The notes under the pieces: generated by a model
The model's input: the letters and a program-made list of their open reading frames with translations, nothing else
What the model was told of the DNA's origin: nothing
Database searches by the model: none
Part shown: positions 1 through 5,480 of the stretch, in pieces
Position numbering within the stretch: position 1 is the first letter of the stretch
How the letters are laid out: each line of letters opens with the position of its first letter
Made by a program: the position numbers and the translations under genes
Assembly: GCA_031277445.1 (NCBI GenBank)
Contig: JAITMH010000149.1
Span: 1-5,642 of the forward strand
DNA from: Burkholderiales bacterium
GTDB lineage: Bacteria > Pseudomonadota > Gammaproteobacteria > Burkholderiales > Casimicrobiaceae
Length of the DNA stretch: 5,642 bases
Direction of reading: 5' to 3'

Positions 1-60
1 GGAGGACGTTAATATCCGTAAAATTGTAGATGAACTGCTCATCCTGGCTTGGATCCGTAC
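1..60. other. Unassigned edge fragment, possibly the end of a truncated gene
   Basis: This stretch is less GC-rich than its surroundings and ends where the palindrome cluster begins. On the plus strand the frame starting at base 2 is open and reads like protein (EDVNIRKIVDELLILAWIRT), then runs into low-complexity repeat sequence and stops at 155-157. On the minus strand another frame also reads plausibly (DPSQDEQFIYNFTDINVL) and leaves the window. I do not recognise either and cannot choose between them. It may be the tail or head of a neighbouring gene, or a remnant cut by repeat insertion. Confidence 0.25.
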
Positions 61-66
61 GAGGGT

Positions 67-146
67 GCCCCGAAGGGGCGGGAGAGGGGGATATGCGTTC
101 GTTTTGCCCCCTCTCCCCCGACCCCTCTCCCACAAGGGGAGAGGGG
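67..146. repeat. Cluster of GC-rich palindromic repeats downstream of leuA
   Basis: Several nested inverted repeats are visible. GCCCC/GGGGC pair at 67-71 and 75-79. GGGAGAGGGGG at 80-90 matches CCCCCTCTCCC at 107-117. CCCCTCTCCC at 122-131 pairs with GGGAGAGGGG at 137-146 around a 5-nt loop. The last hairpin begins 8 bases past the leuA stop codon, so it would form at the 3' end of the leuA transcript and could protect it or help end transcription. No U-run follows on the minus strand, so it is not a standard intrinsic terminator. The same family recurs at 3376-3414, which marks it as a dispersed repeat. Confidence 0.75.
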
Positions 147-153
147 AGAAAAG

Positions 154-1881
<1,728 letters not shown>

Positions 1882-1897
1882 TCAATGAAATAAATTC

Positions 1898-1929
1898 AAA
1901 AACATCGCACCTTTCTTTTGAAAAGGTAC
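1898..1929 (-). terminator. Candidate attenuator terminator in the leuA leader
   Basis: On the minus strand the bases at 1929-1907 fold as GUACCUUU(U)C, an AAAA loop, then GAAAGGUGC. That is about nine pairs, with one bulged U and one G-U pair. Four bases later a run of five U (1902-1898) follows. It lies 30 nt after the leader peptide stop and 26 nt before the leuA ATG, where a rho-independent attenuator would be expected. The stem is only moderately stable and the U-run is offset and short, so termination efficiency is uncertain. This is read from sequence only. Confidence 0.5.
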
Positions 1930-1958
1930 ACGTAAAAACCAACAGAGAGGAGATAAAT

Positions 1959-2066
1959 TCAGGCGCGCACGAGGCGCAGCAGAAGCAGCCCGCCGAGCAA
2001 ACGGCAGGCTAACGACTTCGAAAAGTCGTGCGATGAGGCAGCGATAAAAGAATGAACGCAACGCAT
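1959..2066 (-). CDS. Leucine-rich leader peptide upstream of leuA
   Basis: This is a 35-codon frame from ATG (2064-2066) to TGA (1959-1961), ending 86 bases before the leuA ATG and in the same direction. Its C-terminal third contains LLGGLLLLRLVRA: seven leucine codons (TTG, CTC, CTG, CTT, CTG, CTG, CTC) within ten, at codons 23-32, plus a TTA at codon 19. AAGG lies 9 nt upstream of the ATG as a possible ribosome binding site. Leader peptides rich in the end-product amino acid, placed before biosynthetic genes, are the mark of transcription attenuation (E. coli leuL before leuABCD is the model). I infer that ribosomes stall on these codons when charged tRNA-Leu is scarce, which prevents the downstream terminator. 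The peptide does not resemble E. coli LeuL in sequence, only in logic. The frame stays open upstream to 2189, but there it lies between and within pgsA and looks non-coding. Confidence 0.75.
   Translation of the reverse strand: MRCVHSFIAASSHDFSKSLACRLLGGLLLLRLVRA
1989..2008 (-). promoter_or_regulatory. Hairpin overlapping the first leucine control codons
   Basis: On the minus strand CCUGCCG (2008-2002) can pair with CGGCGGG (1995-1989) around a UUUGCU loop, giving seven pairs with one G-U. It overlaps leader codons 20-27, including leucine codons 23 and 24. A ribosome stalled on the leucine run would melt it. It is a candidate for the pause or protector stem of the attenuator, by analogy with other amino acid leaders. 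Confidence 0.4.
2012..2029 (-). promoter_or_regulatory. Perfect UUCG-loop hairpin inside the leader peptide frame
   Basis: The minus strand reads ACGACTT, TTCG, AAGTCGT: a perfect 7-bp stem with a UUCG tetraloop, extendable by two G-C pairs past a UA bulge. It spans leader codons 13-19 (about HDFSKSL), just before the main leucine run. It could act as a transcriptional pause hairpin that keeps polymerase in step with the leading ribosome. That role is inferred; the fold is read directly. Confidence 0.5.
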
Positions 2067-2074
2067 AGTTTGAT

Positions 2075-2103
2075 ACCTTAACGGATTTTCCGGAAACGGG
2101 CAA
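2075..2103 (-). promoter_or_regulatory. Candidate promoter for the leader peptide and leuA
   Basis: On the minus strand TTGCCC (2103-2098) is followed, after exactly 17 nt, by TAAGGT (2080-2075). The -35 is a fair sigma70 match; the -10 is weaker (3 of 6 positions). Transcription would begin about 7 nt downstream, almost at the leader peptide ATG (2066), giving a very short 5' end. An earlier start in or before pgsA cannot be excluded. Confidence 0.35.
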
Positions 2104-2151
2104 GCGCGGCGTTTCCGAGGCGTTTCCTTTTGACAAACAAACCGTTGTTTT

Positions 2152-2730
2152 TCAGGCCGGCGGCTTGCCCTTGAGGTACGGCGCGGCAAGCCGCAAGTAA
2201 TGGAACATCGACAACAGCGTCAAAACGACGGCAACCCACAGCGCCACCGTCCCCACCAACGGCGTCGAAAGATGCGGAATCACCGGCTCATGCAACAACA
2301 GCGCCGTAATCGCCACCATCTGCGCCACCGTTTTGATCTTGCCGATCATCACCACCGCCATGCCCTTGACCTGCCCCAGTTGCGCCATCCATTCGCGCAA
2401 TGCCGAGATCGTGATCTCGCGGCCAATAATAATCACCGCCAGATAAGATTCCGCCCGCTCCAGTTGCACCAGCAAAATCAGCGCCGCCGCCACAATCAAC
2501 TTGTCGGCAACAGGATCAAGGAAAGCGCCAAAAGCGCTGGTCGCGCCCAGCGCCCGCGCCAGATAACCGTCAAACCAGTCCGTCAGCGCCGCCGCCACAA
2601 AAACCGCCGCCCCCAGCCAGTTACGCGCCTCAGGCACCAGCCATGTTTCCGGTATATGGTAAATCGCAATCAGCACCGGAATCAGGAGAATCCGGAACCA
2701 GGTCAAAGCAGTCGGCAGTTTGAGAATCAT
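2152..2730 (-). CDS. pgsA: CDP-diacylglycerol--glycerol-3-phosphate 3-phosphatidyltransferase
   Basis: PgsA is an inner-membrane enzyme that transfers the phosphatidyl group from CDP-diacylglycerol to glycerol-3-phosphate. The product is phosphatidylglycerol phosphate, precursor of phosphatidylglycerol and cardiolipin. The 192-residue protein carries a complete CDP-alcohol phosphotransferase motif, D-x2-DG-x2-AR-x8-G-x3-D-x3-D: D51, D54, G55, A58, R59, G68, D72 and D76. Hydrophobic stretches at roughly 7-27, 38-50, 78-89, 96-108, 123-147 and 156-175 fit the usual six membrane segments. Length is normal (E. coli PgsA is about 180). The ATG at 2728-2730 is the only sensible start; the nearest purine-rich site, CAGG, is about 11 nt upstream, which is far. 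A TAAGAT (2776-2771) could serve as a -10, but I see no good -35. The upstream side is the repeat-rich spacer, so it probably has its own promoter and is not firmly co-transcribed with icd. Confidence 0.93.
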   Translation of the reverse strand: MILKLPTALTWFRILLIPVLIAIYHIPETWLVPEARNWLGAAVFVAAALTDWFDGYLARALGATSAFGAFLDPVADKLIVAAALILLVQLERAESYLAVIIIGREITISALREWMAQLGQVKGMAVVMIGKIKTVAQMVAITALLLHEPVIPHLSTPLVGTVALWVAVVLTLLSMFHYLRLAAPYLKGKPPA

Positions 2731-2782
2731 GAGAATGGCTACCTGAATAAAGCGGCAGAAGAATCCCGATATCTTAACGTAT

Positions 2783-2826
2783 CCACGAAAGAAACGAAAA
2801 ACAATCTCACGTGGAGGCGGGGAGAA
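2783..2826. repeat. Dispersed repeat module, copy 1
   Basis: Two submotifs occur here: CCACGAAAGA (2783-2792) and TCTCACGTGGAGGCGGGGAG continuing to 2826 (2805-2826). Both recur on the opposite strand at 3011-3020 and 3039-3060; the second differs at 2 of 22 positions. No protein reading is convincing. The two copies flank the palindromes between them in opposite orientation. Confidence 0.6.
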
Positions 2827-2841
2827 AAAGCTGTGAATACT

Positions 2842-2884
2842 CCACCGCCTAAAGGCGGTGGCTTCATGTTACGGCTAAAAGCCG
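2842..2884. repeat. Twin hairpins resembling an IS200/IS605-family end
   Basis: CCACCGCC (2842-2849) and GGCGGTGG (2854-2861) form a perfect 8-bp stem with a TAAA loop. A second stem, CGGCT/AGCCG (2872-2876 and 2880-2884), lies 10 nt on. Subterminal hairpins of the form CCACCNCC..GGNGGTGG followed by GCTTCA are typical of IS200/IS605 (tnpA/tnpB) element ends. No transposase or TnpB frame is present nearby, so this would be a solo end or a palindrome-only derivative. The assignment rests on resemblance from memory. Confidence 0.4.
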
Positions 2885-2894
2885 GATTAGCAGT

Positions 2895-2907
2895 GGCGCT
2901 TCGCGCC
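2895..2907. repeat. Short GGCGC/GCGCC hairpin
   Basis: GGCGC (2895-2899), a TTC loop and GCGCC (2903-2907) form a perfect 5-bp hairpin 10 nt beyond the twin hairpins. It may belong to the same repeat unit. Confidence 0.4.
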
Positions 2908-2925
2908 GGAAAGATGGCTCCCGGA

Positions 2926-2978
2926 CTGCGCTTCGCTTGTCCAGGTTACTCACTGCGCGAAGCGAAGCGGAGTCGCAG
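2926..2978. repeat. Palindromic dispersed repeat built on CGCTTCGCTT
   Basis: CGCTTCGCTT (2929-2938) and AAGCGAAGCG (2960-2969) are exact inverted repeats around a 21-nt loop. CTGCG (2926-2930) and CGCAG (2974-2978) offer an alternative outer pairing. The composition and the trailing GCAGAATGACA are typical of REP-like elements in proteobacterial spacers. No coding potential is seen. Confidence 0.55.
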
Positions 2979-3010
2979 AATGACAGCTATTTTTCTTCGT
3001 GATTTTCATG

Positions 3011-3060
3011 TCTTTCGTGGTTGAAGGTCTTCTCCGCATTCTCCGCGCCTCCGCGTGAGA
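3011..3060. repeat. Dispersed repeat module, copy 2 (inverted relative to copy 1)
   Basis: TCTTTCGTGG (3011-3020) and the 22 bases at 3039-3060 are the reverse complements of the two submotifs at 2783-2826, the first exactly and the second with two differences. The spacing and order of the submotifs differ between the copies, so they look like two independent insertions of modular repeats and not one long inverted duplication. Confidence 0.6.
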
Positions 3061-3067
3061 TGGGGTT

Positions 3068-3084
3068 GCGGGCGAGACGCCCGC
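3068..3084. repeat. Perfect GCGGGCG/CGCCCGC hairpin
   Basis: GCGGGCG (3068-3074), an AGA loop and CGCCCGC (3078-3084) form a 7-bp, all-GC hairpin. No U-run follows on either strand, so it is better read as a dispersed palindrome than as a terminator. Confidence 0.5.
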
Positions 3085-3118
3085 GCTCCGAAGGCCCCCC
3101 CCGCCGACTTCGCCGACA

Positions 3119-3136
3119 CCCCCTTTGAAAAGGGGG
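3119..3136. repeat. CCCCCTTT/AAAGGGGG palindrome
   Basis: CCCCCTT (3119-3125) pairs with AAGGGGG (3130-3136) around a 4-nt loop, followed by CTTTAAAA on the plus strand. It resembles an intrinsic terminator only weakly, and no plus-strand gene ends upstream of it. On the minus strand, the direction of icd, no U-run follows. Confidence 0.45.
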
Positions 3137-3167
3137 CTTTAAAACACACCTTCGCGGCTTCGCGTGA

Positions 3168-3372
3168 TCAGGCATCAGAGGTCAAATCAAGCATCTGAAC
3201 TCCGTCATTCCCGCGAAAGCGGGTATCCAGCCCTTCCAAAGCATCAAACTTCAAAATCTTTGCATCGGCAAAAACACACGGGTTTCGTCTTTTCGAATAC
3301 ATTTTTTCTGGATTCCCGCTTTCGCGGGAATGACGGAGTTCTGATTCCTGATGCCTGACCTCTGATACCTGA
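3168..3372. mobile_element. MITE-like element with long imperfect terminal inverted repeats
   Basis: The 34 bases at 3197-3230 and 3308-3341 are inverted repeats matching at 33 of 34 positions. Each contains a smaller palindrome of the ATTCCCGC..GCGGGAAT type. Farther out, 3168-3184 and 3356-3372 are also inverted repeats (16 of 17), separated from the core by a slightly misaligned stretch. The 77-bp interior (3231-3307) is AT-richer and encodes nothing convincing. The core palindrome resembles the dRS3-type repeats known in Neisseria and similar repeats in other betaproteobacteria. Two such repeats facing each other with matching outer arms look like a small non-autonomous element, or a product of recombination between repeats. 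No target-site duplication was identified. Confidence 0.55.
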
Positions 3373-3375
3373 CAA
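3341..3375 (+). repeat. Degenerate 7-bp tandem repeat (CTGATNC), first block
   Basis: Five consecutive heptamers are visible from 3341: CTGATTC, CTGATGC, CTGACCT, CTGATAC, CTGACAA. The consensus is CTGATNC. A related run in the opposite orientation lies at about 3167-3190, on the far side of the inverted-repeat core. The block ends at the GC-rich hairpin beginning at 3376. Confidence 0.65.
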
Positions 3376-3414
3376 CCCTCTCCCCTACCCCTCTCCCGCA
3401 AGCGGGAGAGGGGA
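3376..3414. repeat. GC-rich hairpin repeat, same family as downstream of leuA
   Basis: CCCCTCTCCCGC (3388-3399) and GCGGGAGAGGGG (3402-3413) form a perfect 12-bp stem around AA, preceded by a direct half-copy, CCCTCTCCCC (3376-3385). It starts 42 nt past the icd stop and would be transcribed at the 3' end of icd mRNA. No U-run follows on the minus strand. It closely matches the repeat at 107-147, also just past a minus-strand gene. Confidence 0.7.
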
Positions 3415-3416
3415 AT

Positions 3417-3451
3417 CTGATCCCTGATCCCTGATACCTGATCCCTAATCC
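3417..3451 (+). repeat. Degenerate 7-bp tandem repeat (CTGATNC), second block
   Basis: Five heptamers run from 3417 to 3451: CTGATCC, CTGATCC, CTGATAC, CTGATCC, CTAATCC. They share the consensus of the block at 3341-3375 and stop 4 bases short of the icd stop codon. The hairpin at 3376-3414 separates the two blocks and shifts their phase, which suggests it was inserted into one array. Confidence 0.7.
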
Positions 3452-3455
3452 CTGC

Positions 3456-4712
3456 TTACATCTGCACAATCATCCGCTCACCGAATCCCGAACACGATAC
3501 TTTTTGAGCGTCCGGCATCAGGCGAGCGAAGTCCATAGTGACGGTTTTGGCGAGGATGGTTTTTTCCATCGCAGCAACGATCACGTCCGCCGCCATGGTC
3601 CAGCCGATGTGCCGCAGCATCATTTCCGCCGACAGGATTTCAGAACCGGGGTTCATGGTGTCGGTTCCGGCGAATTTCGGCGCTGTCCCGTGTGTTGCTT
3701 CAAACACTGCCGCTGTGTCGGACAGGTTGGCGCCCGGTGCGATGCCGATACCGCCGACTTGCGCTGCCAGCGCATCGGAGATGTAATCGCCATTCAGGTT
3801 CAATGTTGCGATCACGTCGAAGTCTTCCGGCACCAGCAGAATCTGTTGGAGGAAGTTGTCGGTGATGGCGTCTTTGATTACGATTTCACGACCTGTTTTC
3901 GGGCTCTTGACCAGGCTCCAGGGCCCGTCGCCAATCGGTTGCGCGCCGAACTCGCGCTGTGCCAATGCGTAGCCCCAGTCGCGGAACGCGCCTTCGGTGT
4001 ATTTCATGATGTTGCCTTTGTGTACCAGCGTTACCGAACGCCGGTCGTGGTCAATCGCGTACTGTATCGCACGACGCACCAGCCGCTCGGCGCCCTCACG
4101 GGAAACGGGTTTGACGCCGATGCCGGATGTTTGCGGAAAGCGAATCTTGGTCACGCCCATTTCGTTGGTCAGGTAGGAAATGAGTTGTTTCGCTTCTGCC
4201 GATTCGGCAGGCCACTCGATTCCGGCGTAAATGTCTTCGGCGTTCTCGCGGAAGATCACCATATCGACTTTCTCCGGCGCTTTCACCGGACTCGGAACAC
4301 CGCTGAAGTAGCGCACCGGTCGCAAGCACAGGTAAAGATCGAGCGTTTGCCGCATCGCCACGTTGAGCGAACGGATGCCACCGCCGACGGGTGTGGTCAA
4401 CGGCCCTTTGATCGAAACCACGAATTCTTTCAGCGCTTGCATTGTTTCATCAGGAAGCCATGTTTGAGAATCGTAAACACGCGTTGCTTTTTCGCCGGCA
4501 TACACTTCCATCCAGTGCAGTTTGCGTTTGCCGCCGTAGGCTTTTTCTACTGCTGCATCGACTACTTTGATCATCACCGGCGTGATGTCGGCGCCGATAC
4601 CATCGCCTTCGATGTACGGGATGATCGGGTTGTCGGATACGTTGAGGGTGCCATCCGGGTTAATCGTAATGGGGGTGCCGTCCTTCGGCACTTGAATGTG
4701 TTGGTACGTCAT
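3456..4712 (-). CDS. icd: Isocitrate dehydrogenase, E. coli type (probably NADP-dependent)
   Basis: Icd oxidatively decarboxylates isocitrate to 2-oxoglutarate in the TCA cycle, in the cytoplasm, as a homodimer. The 418-residue product aligns along its whole length with E. coli Icd (416). It has the substrate loop [17 protein letters not shown], whose Ser115 matches E. coli Ser113, the site phosphorylated by AceK. It also has [23 protein letters not shown], and the family signature [19 protein letters not shown] near 306-324. Of the NADP-binding residues, Lys346 and Arg397 (E. coli Lys344, Arg395) are kept. The two tyrosines contacting the 2'-phosphate (E. coli 345 and 391) are Phe347 and Met393, so cofactor preference is less certain. 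I placed the start at the ATG ending at 4712, with GGAG 8 nt upstream; the adjacent ATG at 4715 is possible. An upstream ATG at 4748 would add a hydrophobic stretch with no family counterpart. It diverges from the rluE-like gene, as in E. coli. Confidence 0.95.
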   Translation of the reverse strand: MTYQHIQVPKDGTPITINPDGTLNVSDNPIIPYIEGDGIGADITPVMIKVVDAAVEKAYGGKRKLHWMEVYAGEKATRVYDSQTWLPDETMQALKEFVVSIKGPLTTPVGGGIRSLNVAMRQTLDLYLCLRPVRYFSGVPSPVKAPEKVDMVIFRENAEDIYAGIEWPAESAEAKQLISYLTNEMGVTKIRFPQTSGIGVKPVSREGAERLVRRAIQYAIDHDRRSVTLVHKGNIMKYTEGAFRDWGYALAQREFGAQPIGDGPWSLVKSPKTGREIVIKDAITDNFLQQILLVPEDFDVIATLNLNGDYISDALAAQVGGIGIAPGANLSDTAAVFEATHGTAPKFAGTDTMNPGSEILSAEMMLRHIGWTMAADVIVAAMEKTILAKTVTMDFARLMPDAQKVSCSGFGERMIVQM

Positions 4713-4718
4713 CATGAA

Positions 4719-4724
4719 CTCTCC
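4719..4724 (-). promoter_or_regulatory. Ribosome binding site of icd
   Basis: The minus strand reads GGAGAG at 4724-4719. GGAG lies 8 nt before the ATG at 4712 and 5 nt before the ATG at 4715. This supports a start at one of these two codons over the in-frame ATG at 4748, which the site would lie downstream of. Confidence 0.7.
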
Positions 4725-4798
4725 ACCGATAAATAAAACGAAAAACAAAAATGCGCGCCGATCCGAAAAAGGTTTCCCGCAACCGCTGCGTAAGCGGG

Positions 4799-4804
4799 TA
4801 TTAT
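4799..4804 (+). promoter_or_regulatory. Possible -10 element for the rluE-like gene
   Basis: TATTAT (4799-4804) is a close -10 match, but no good -35 is seen 16-18 nt upstream. A small inverted repeat precedes it directly (CCGCT 4783-4787 and AGCGG 4793-4797; also CCCGC 4776-4780 and GCGGG 4794-4798) and could be an operator or chance. Transcription starting near 4811 would leave about 28 nt before the GTG at 4839 but only 4 nt before the TTG at 4815. Confidence 0.25.
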
Positions 4805-4838
4805 TCTCTCACGTTTGTTTCTTGCAGAATCCCTATTC

Positions 4839-5480
4839 GTGTCACGGCTATTGCGCTTCCACAAACCCTGCGGTGTCCTGTGTCAATTCACCGGCGGCGG
4901 CGTTCGCCCGACGCTGGCGGGTTATATCGACGTTCCCGACGTTTACGCTGCCGGTCGGCTCGATGCCGACAGCGAGGGCTTGTTAATCCTCACCGACTGC
5001 GGCCCCTGGCAGGCGCAGATTGCCGATCCCGGGCGTCGTTTTGTCAAAACCTACTGGGTTCAGGTCGAAGGCATTCCCGACGACGAGGCGTTGCGCTGTC
5101 TGGCGCACGGTGTCGCTTTGCGTGACGGCATGACCCGCCCCGCCGAAGTCCGGCGGATCAATGAGCCGCCGGATTTGTGGCCGCGCACCCCGCCGATCCG
5201 CTTCCGCGCCGCCATCCCGACCGCCTGGCTGGAACTGCAACTGACCGAAGGCAGGAACCGCCAGGTGCGCCGAATGACTGCTGCCGTCGGTCATCCGACC
5301 TTGCGGCTTATCCGCACCCGAATCGGTCCCTGGACGCTCGATGGCCTCGCTCCCGGCCAATGGCAAACCGTTGACAACCCAACGGACATGCTATCATTGC
5401 CCGTCATGACCACTTCCGTAGCCAGGCCTGTGCCGCACACACGCTTTCAACAGCAACGTCCGCGTTCTAAACGTTCATGA
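4839..5480 (+). CDS. rluE: 23S rRNA pseudouridine synthase, RluE type
   Basis: RsuA/RluE-family enzymes isomerise a specific uridine in rRNA to pseudouridine; RluE modifies U2457 of 23S rRNA. The product has [10 protein letters not shown] near the start, the catalytic motif GRLDADSEG (residues 39-47, nucleophile Asp42), [19 protein letters not shown] and [10 protein letters not shown] (137-146), followed by GHPTLRLIR. It lacks an N-terminal S4 domain, as RluE does, and sits divergent from icd as in E. coli. I chose the GTG at 4839 because it gives the usual short N-terminus ([12 protein letters not shown]). A TTG at 4815 would add eight residues, and neither has a clear ribosome binding site. 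After about residue 178 the product carries a ~35-residue, proline-, arginine- and glutamine-rich tail beyond the conserved fold. That tail overlaps the pcnB start by 4 bp (ATGA). RluE versus another RsuA-like specificity is inferred from similarity and context. Confidence 0.88.
   Translation: MSRLLRFHKPCGVLCQFTGGGVRPTLAGYIDVPDVYAAGRLDADSEGLLILTDCGPWQAQIADPGRRFVKTYWVQVEGIPDDEALRCLAHGVALRDGMTRPAEVRRINEPPDLWPRTPPIRFRAAIPTAWLELQLTEGRNRQVRRMTAAVGHPTLRLIRTRIGPWTLDGLAPGQWQTVDNPTDMLSLPVMTTSVARPVPHTRFQQQRPRSKRS
5371..5397 (+). promoter_or_regulatory. Sigma70-type promoter for pcnB inside the end of rluE
   Basis: TTGACA (5371-5376), a perfect -35, is followed after 15 nt by TATCAT (5392-5397). TGC directly before it gives an extended -10 (TGnTATCAT). 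The spacer is short, but the extended -10 compensates. Transcription from about 5404 would give pcnB a leader of about 70 nt. The site falls where the conserved RluE fold ends, which fits its being the original intergenic promoter. Confidence 0.6.

Noticed and set aside
1882..2136. Minus-strand 84-codon frame between pgsA and leuA
   Set aside because: It covers the leader region in another frame, would replace the leucine-rich leader peptide, and shows no family features or ribosome binding site. The leader peptide frame explains the region better.
2761..2800. TAAGAT (2776-2771) as a pgsA promoter
   Set aside because: No acceptable -35 hexamer is found at 16-18 nt, and the region overlaps a dispersed repeat, so I did not call it.
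2200..3024. Plus-strand frame of 274 codons across pgsA and the repeat spacer
   Set aside because: The translation is low-complexity (runs of Q, R, H, N) over pgsA and then reads through dispersed repeats. pgsA on the other strand has a complete catalytic motif.
3119..3136. CCCCCTTT hairpin considered as the icd terminator
   Set aside because: It lies over 300 bases past the icd stop and has no U-run in the icd direction; it matches a common dispersed palindrome type.
3168..3451. Regularly spaced short repeats considered as a CRISPR array
   Set aside because: The repeats are 7-bp tandem units or inverted repeats, without ~30-bp direct repeats separated by unique spacers, and no cas gene is present.
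2987..3469. Several 60-80 codon frames within the repeat spacer
   Set aside because: They translate repeats only (for example the SRESG and PAKAGIQ peptides that arise from the ATTCCCGC palindromes) and are commonly mis-annotated as proteins.
3504..4736. Plus-strand frame of 410 codons opposite icd
   Set aside because: It mirrors icd, which aligns end to end with a well-known enzyme; the antisense product has no recognisable motif.
4716..4748. ATG at 4748 as the icd start
   Set aside because: It would add a hydrophobic 12-residue N-terminus absent from the family and place the GGAG ribosome binding site inside the gene.
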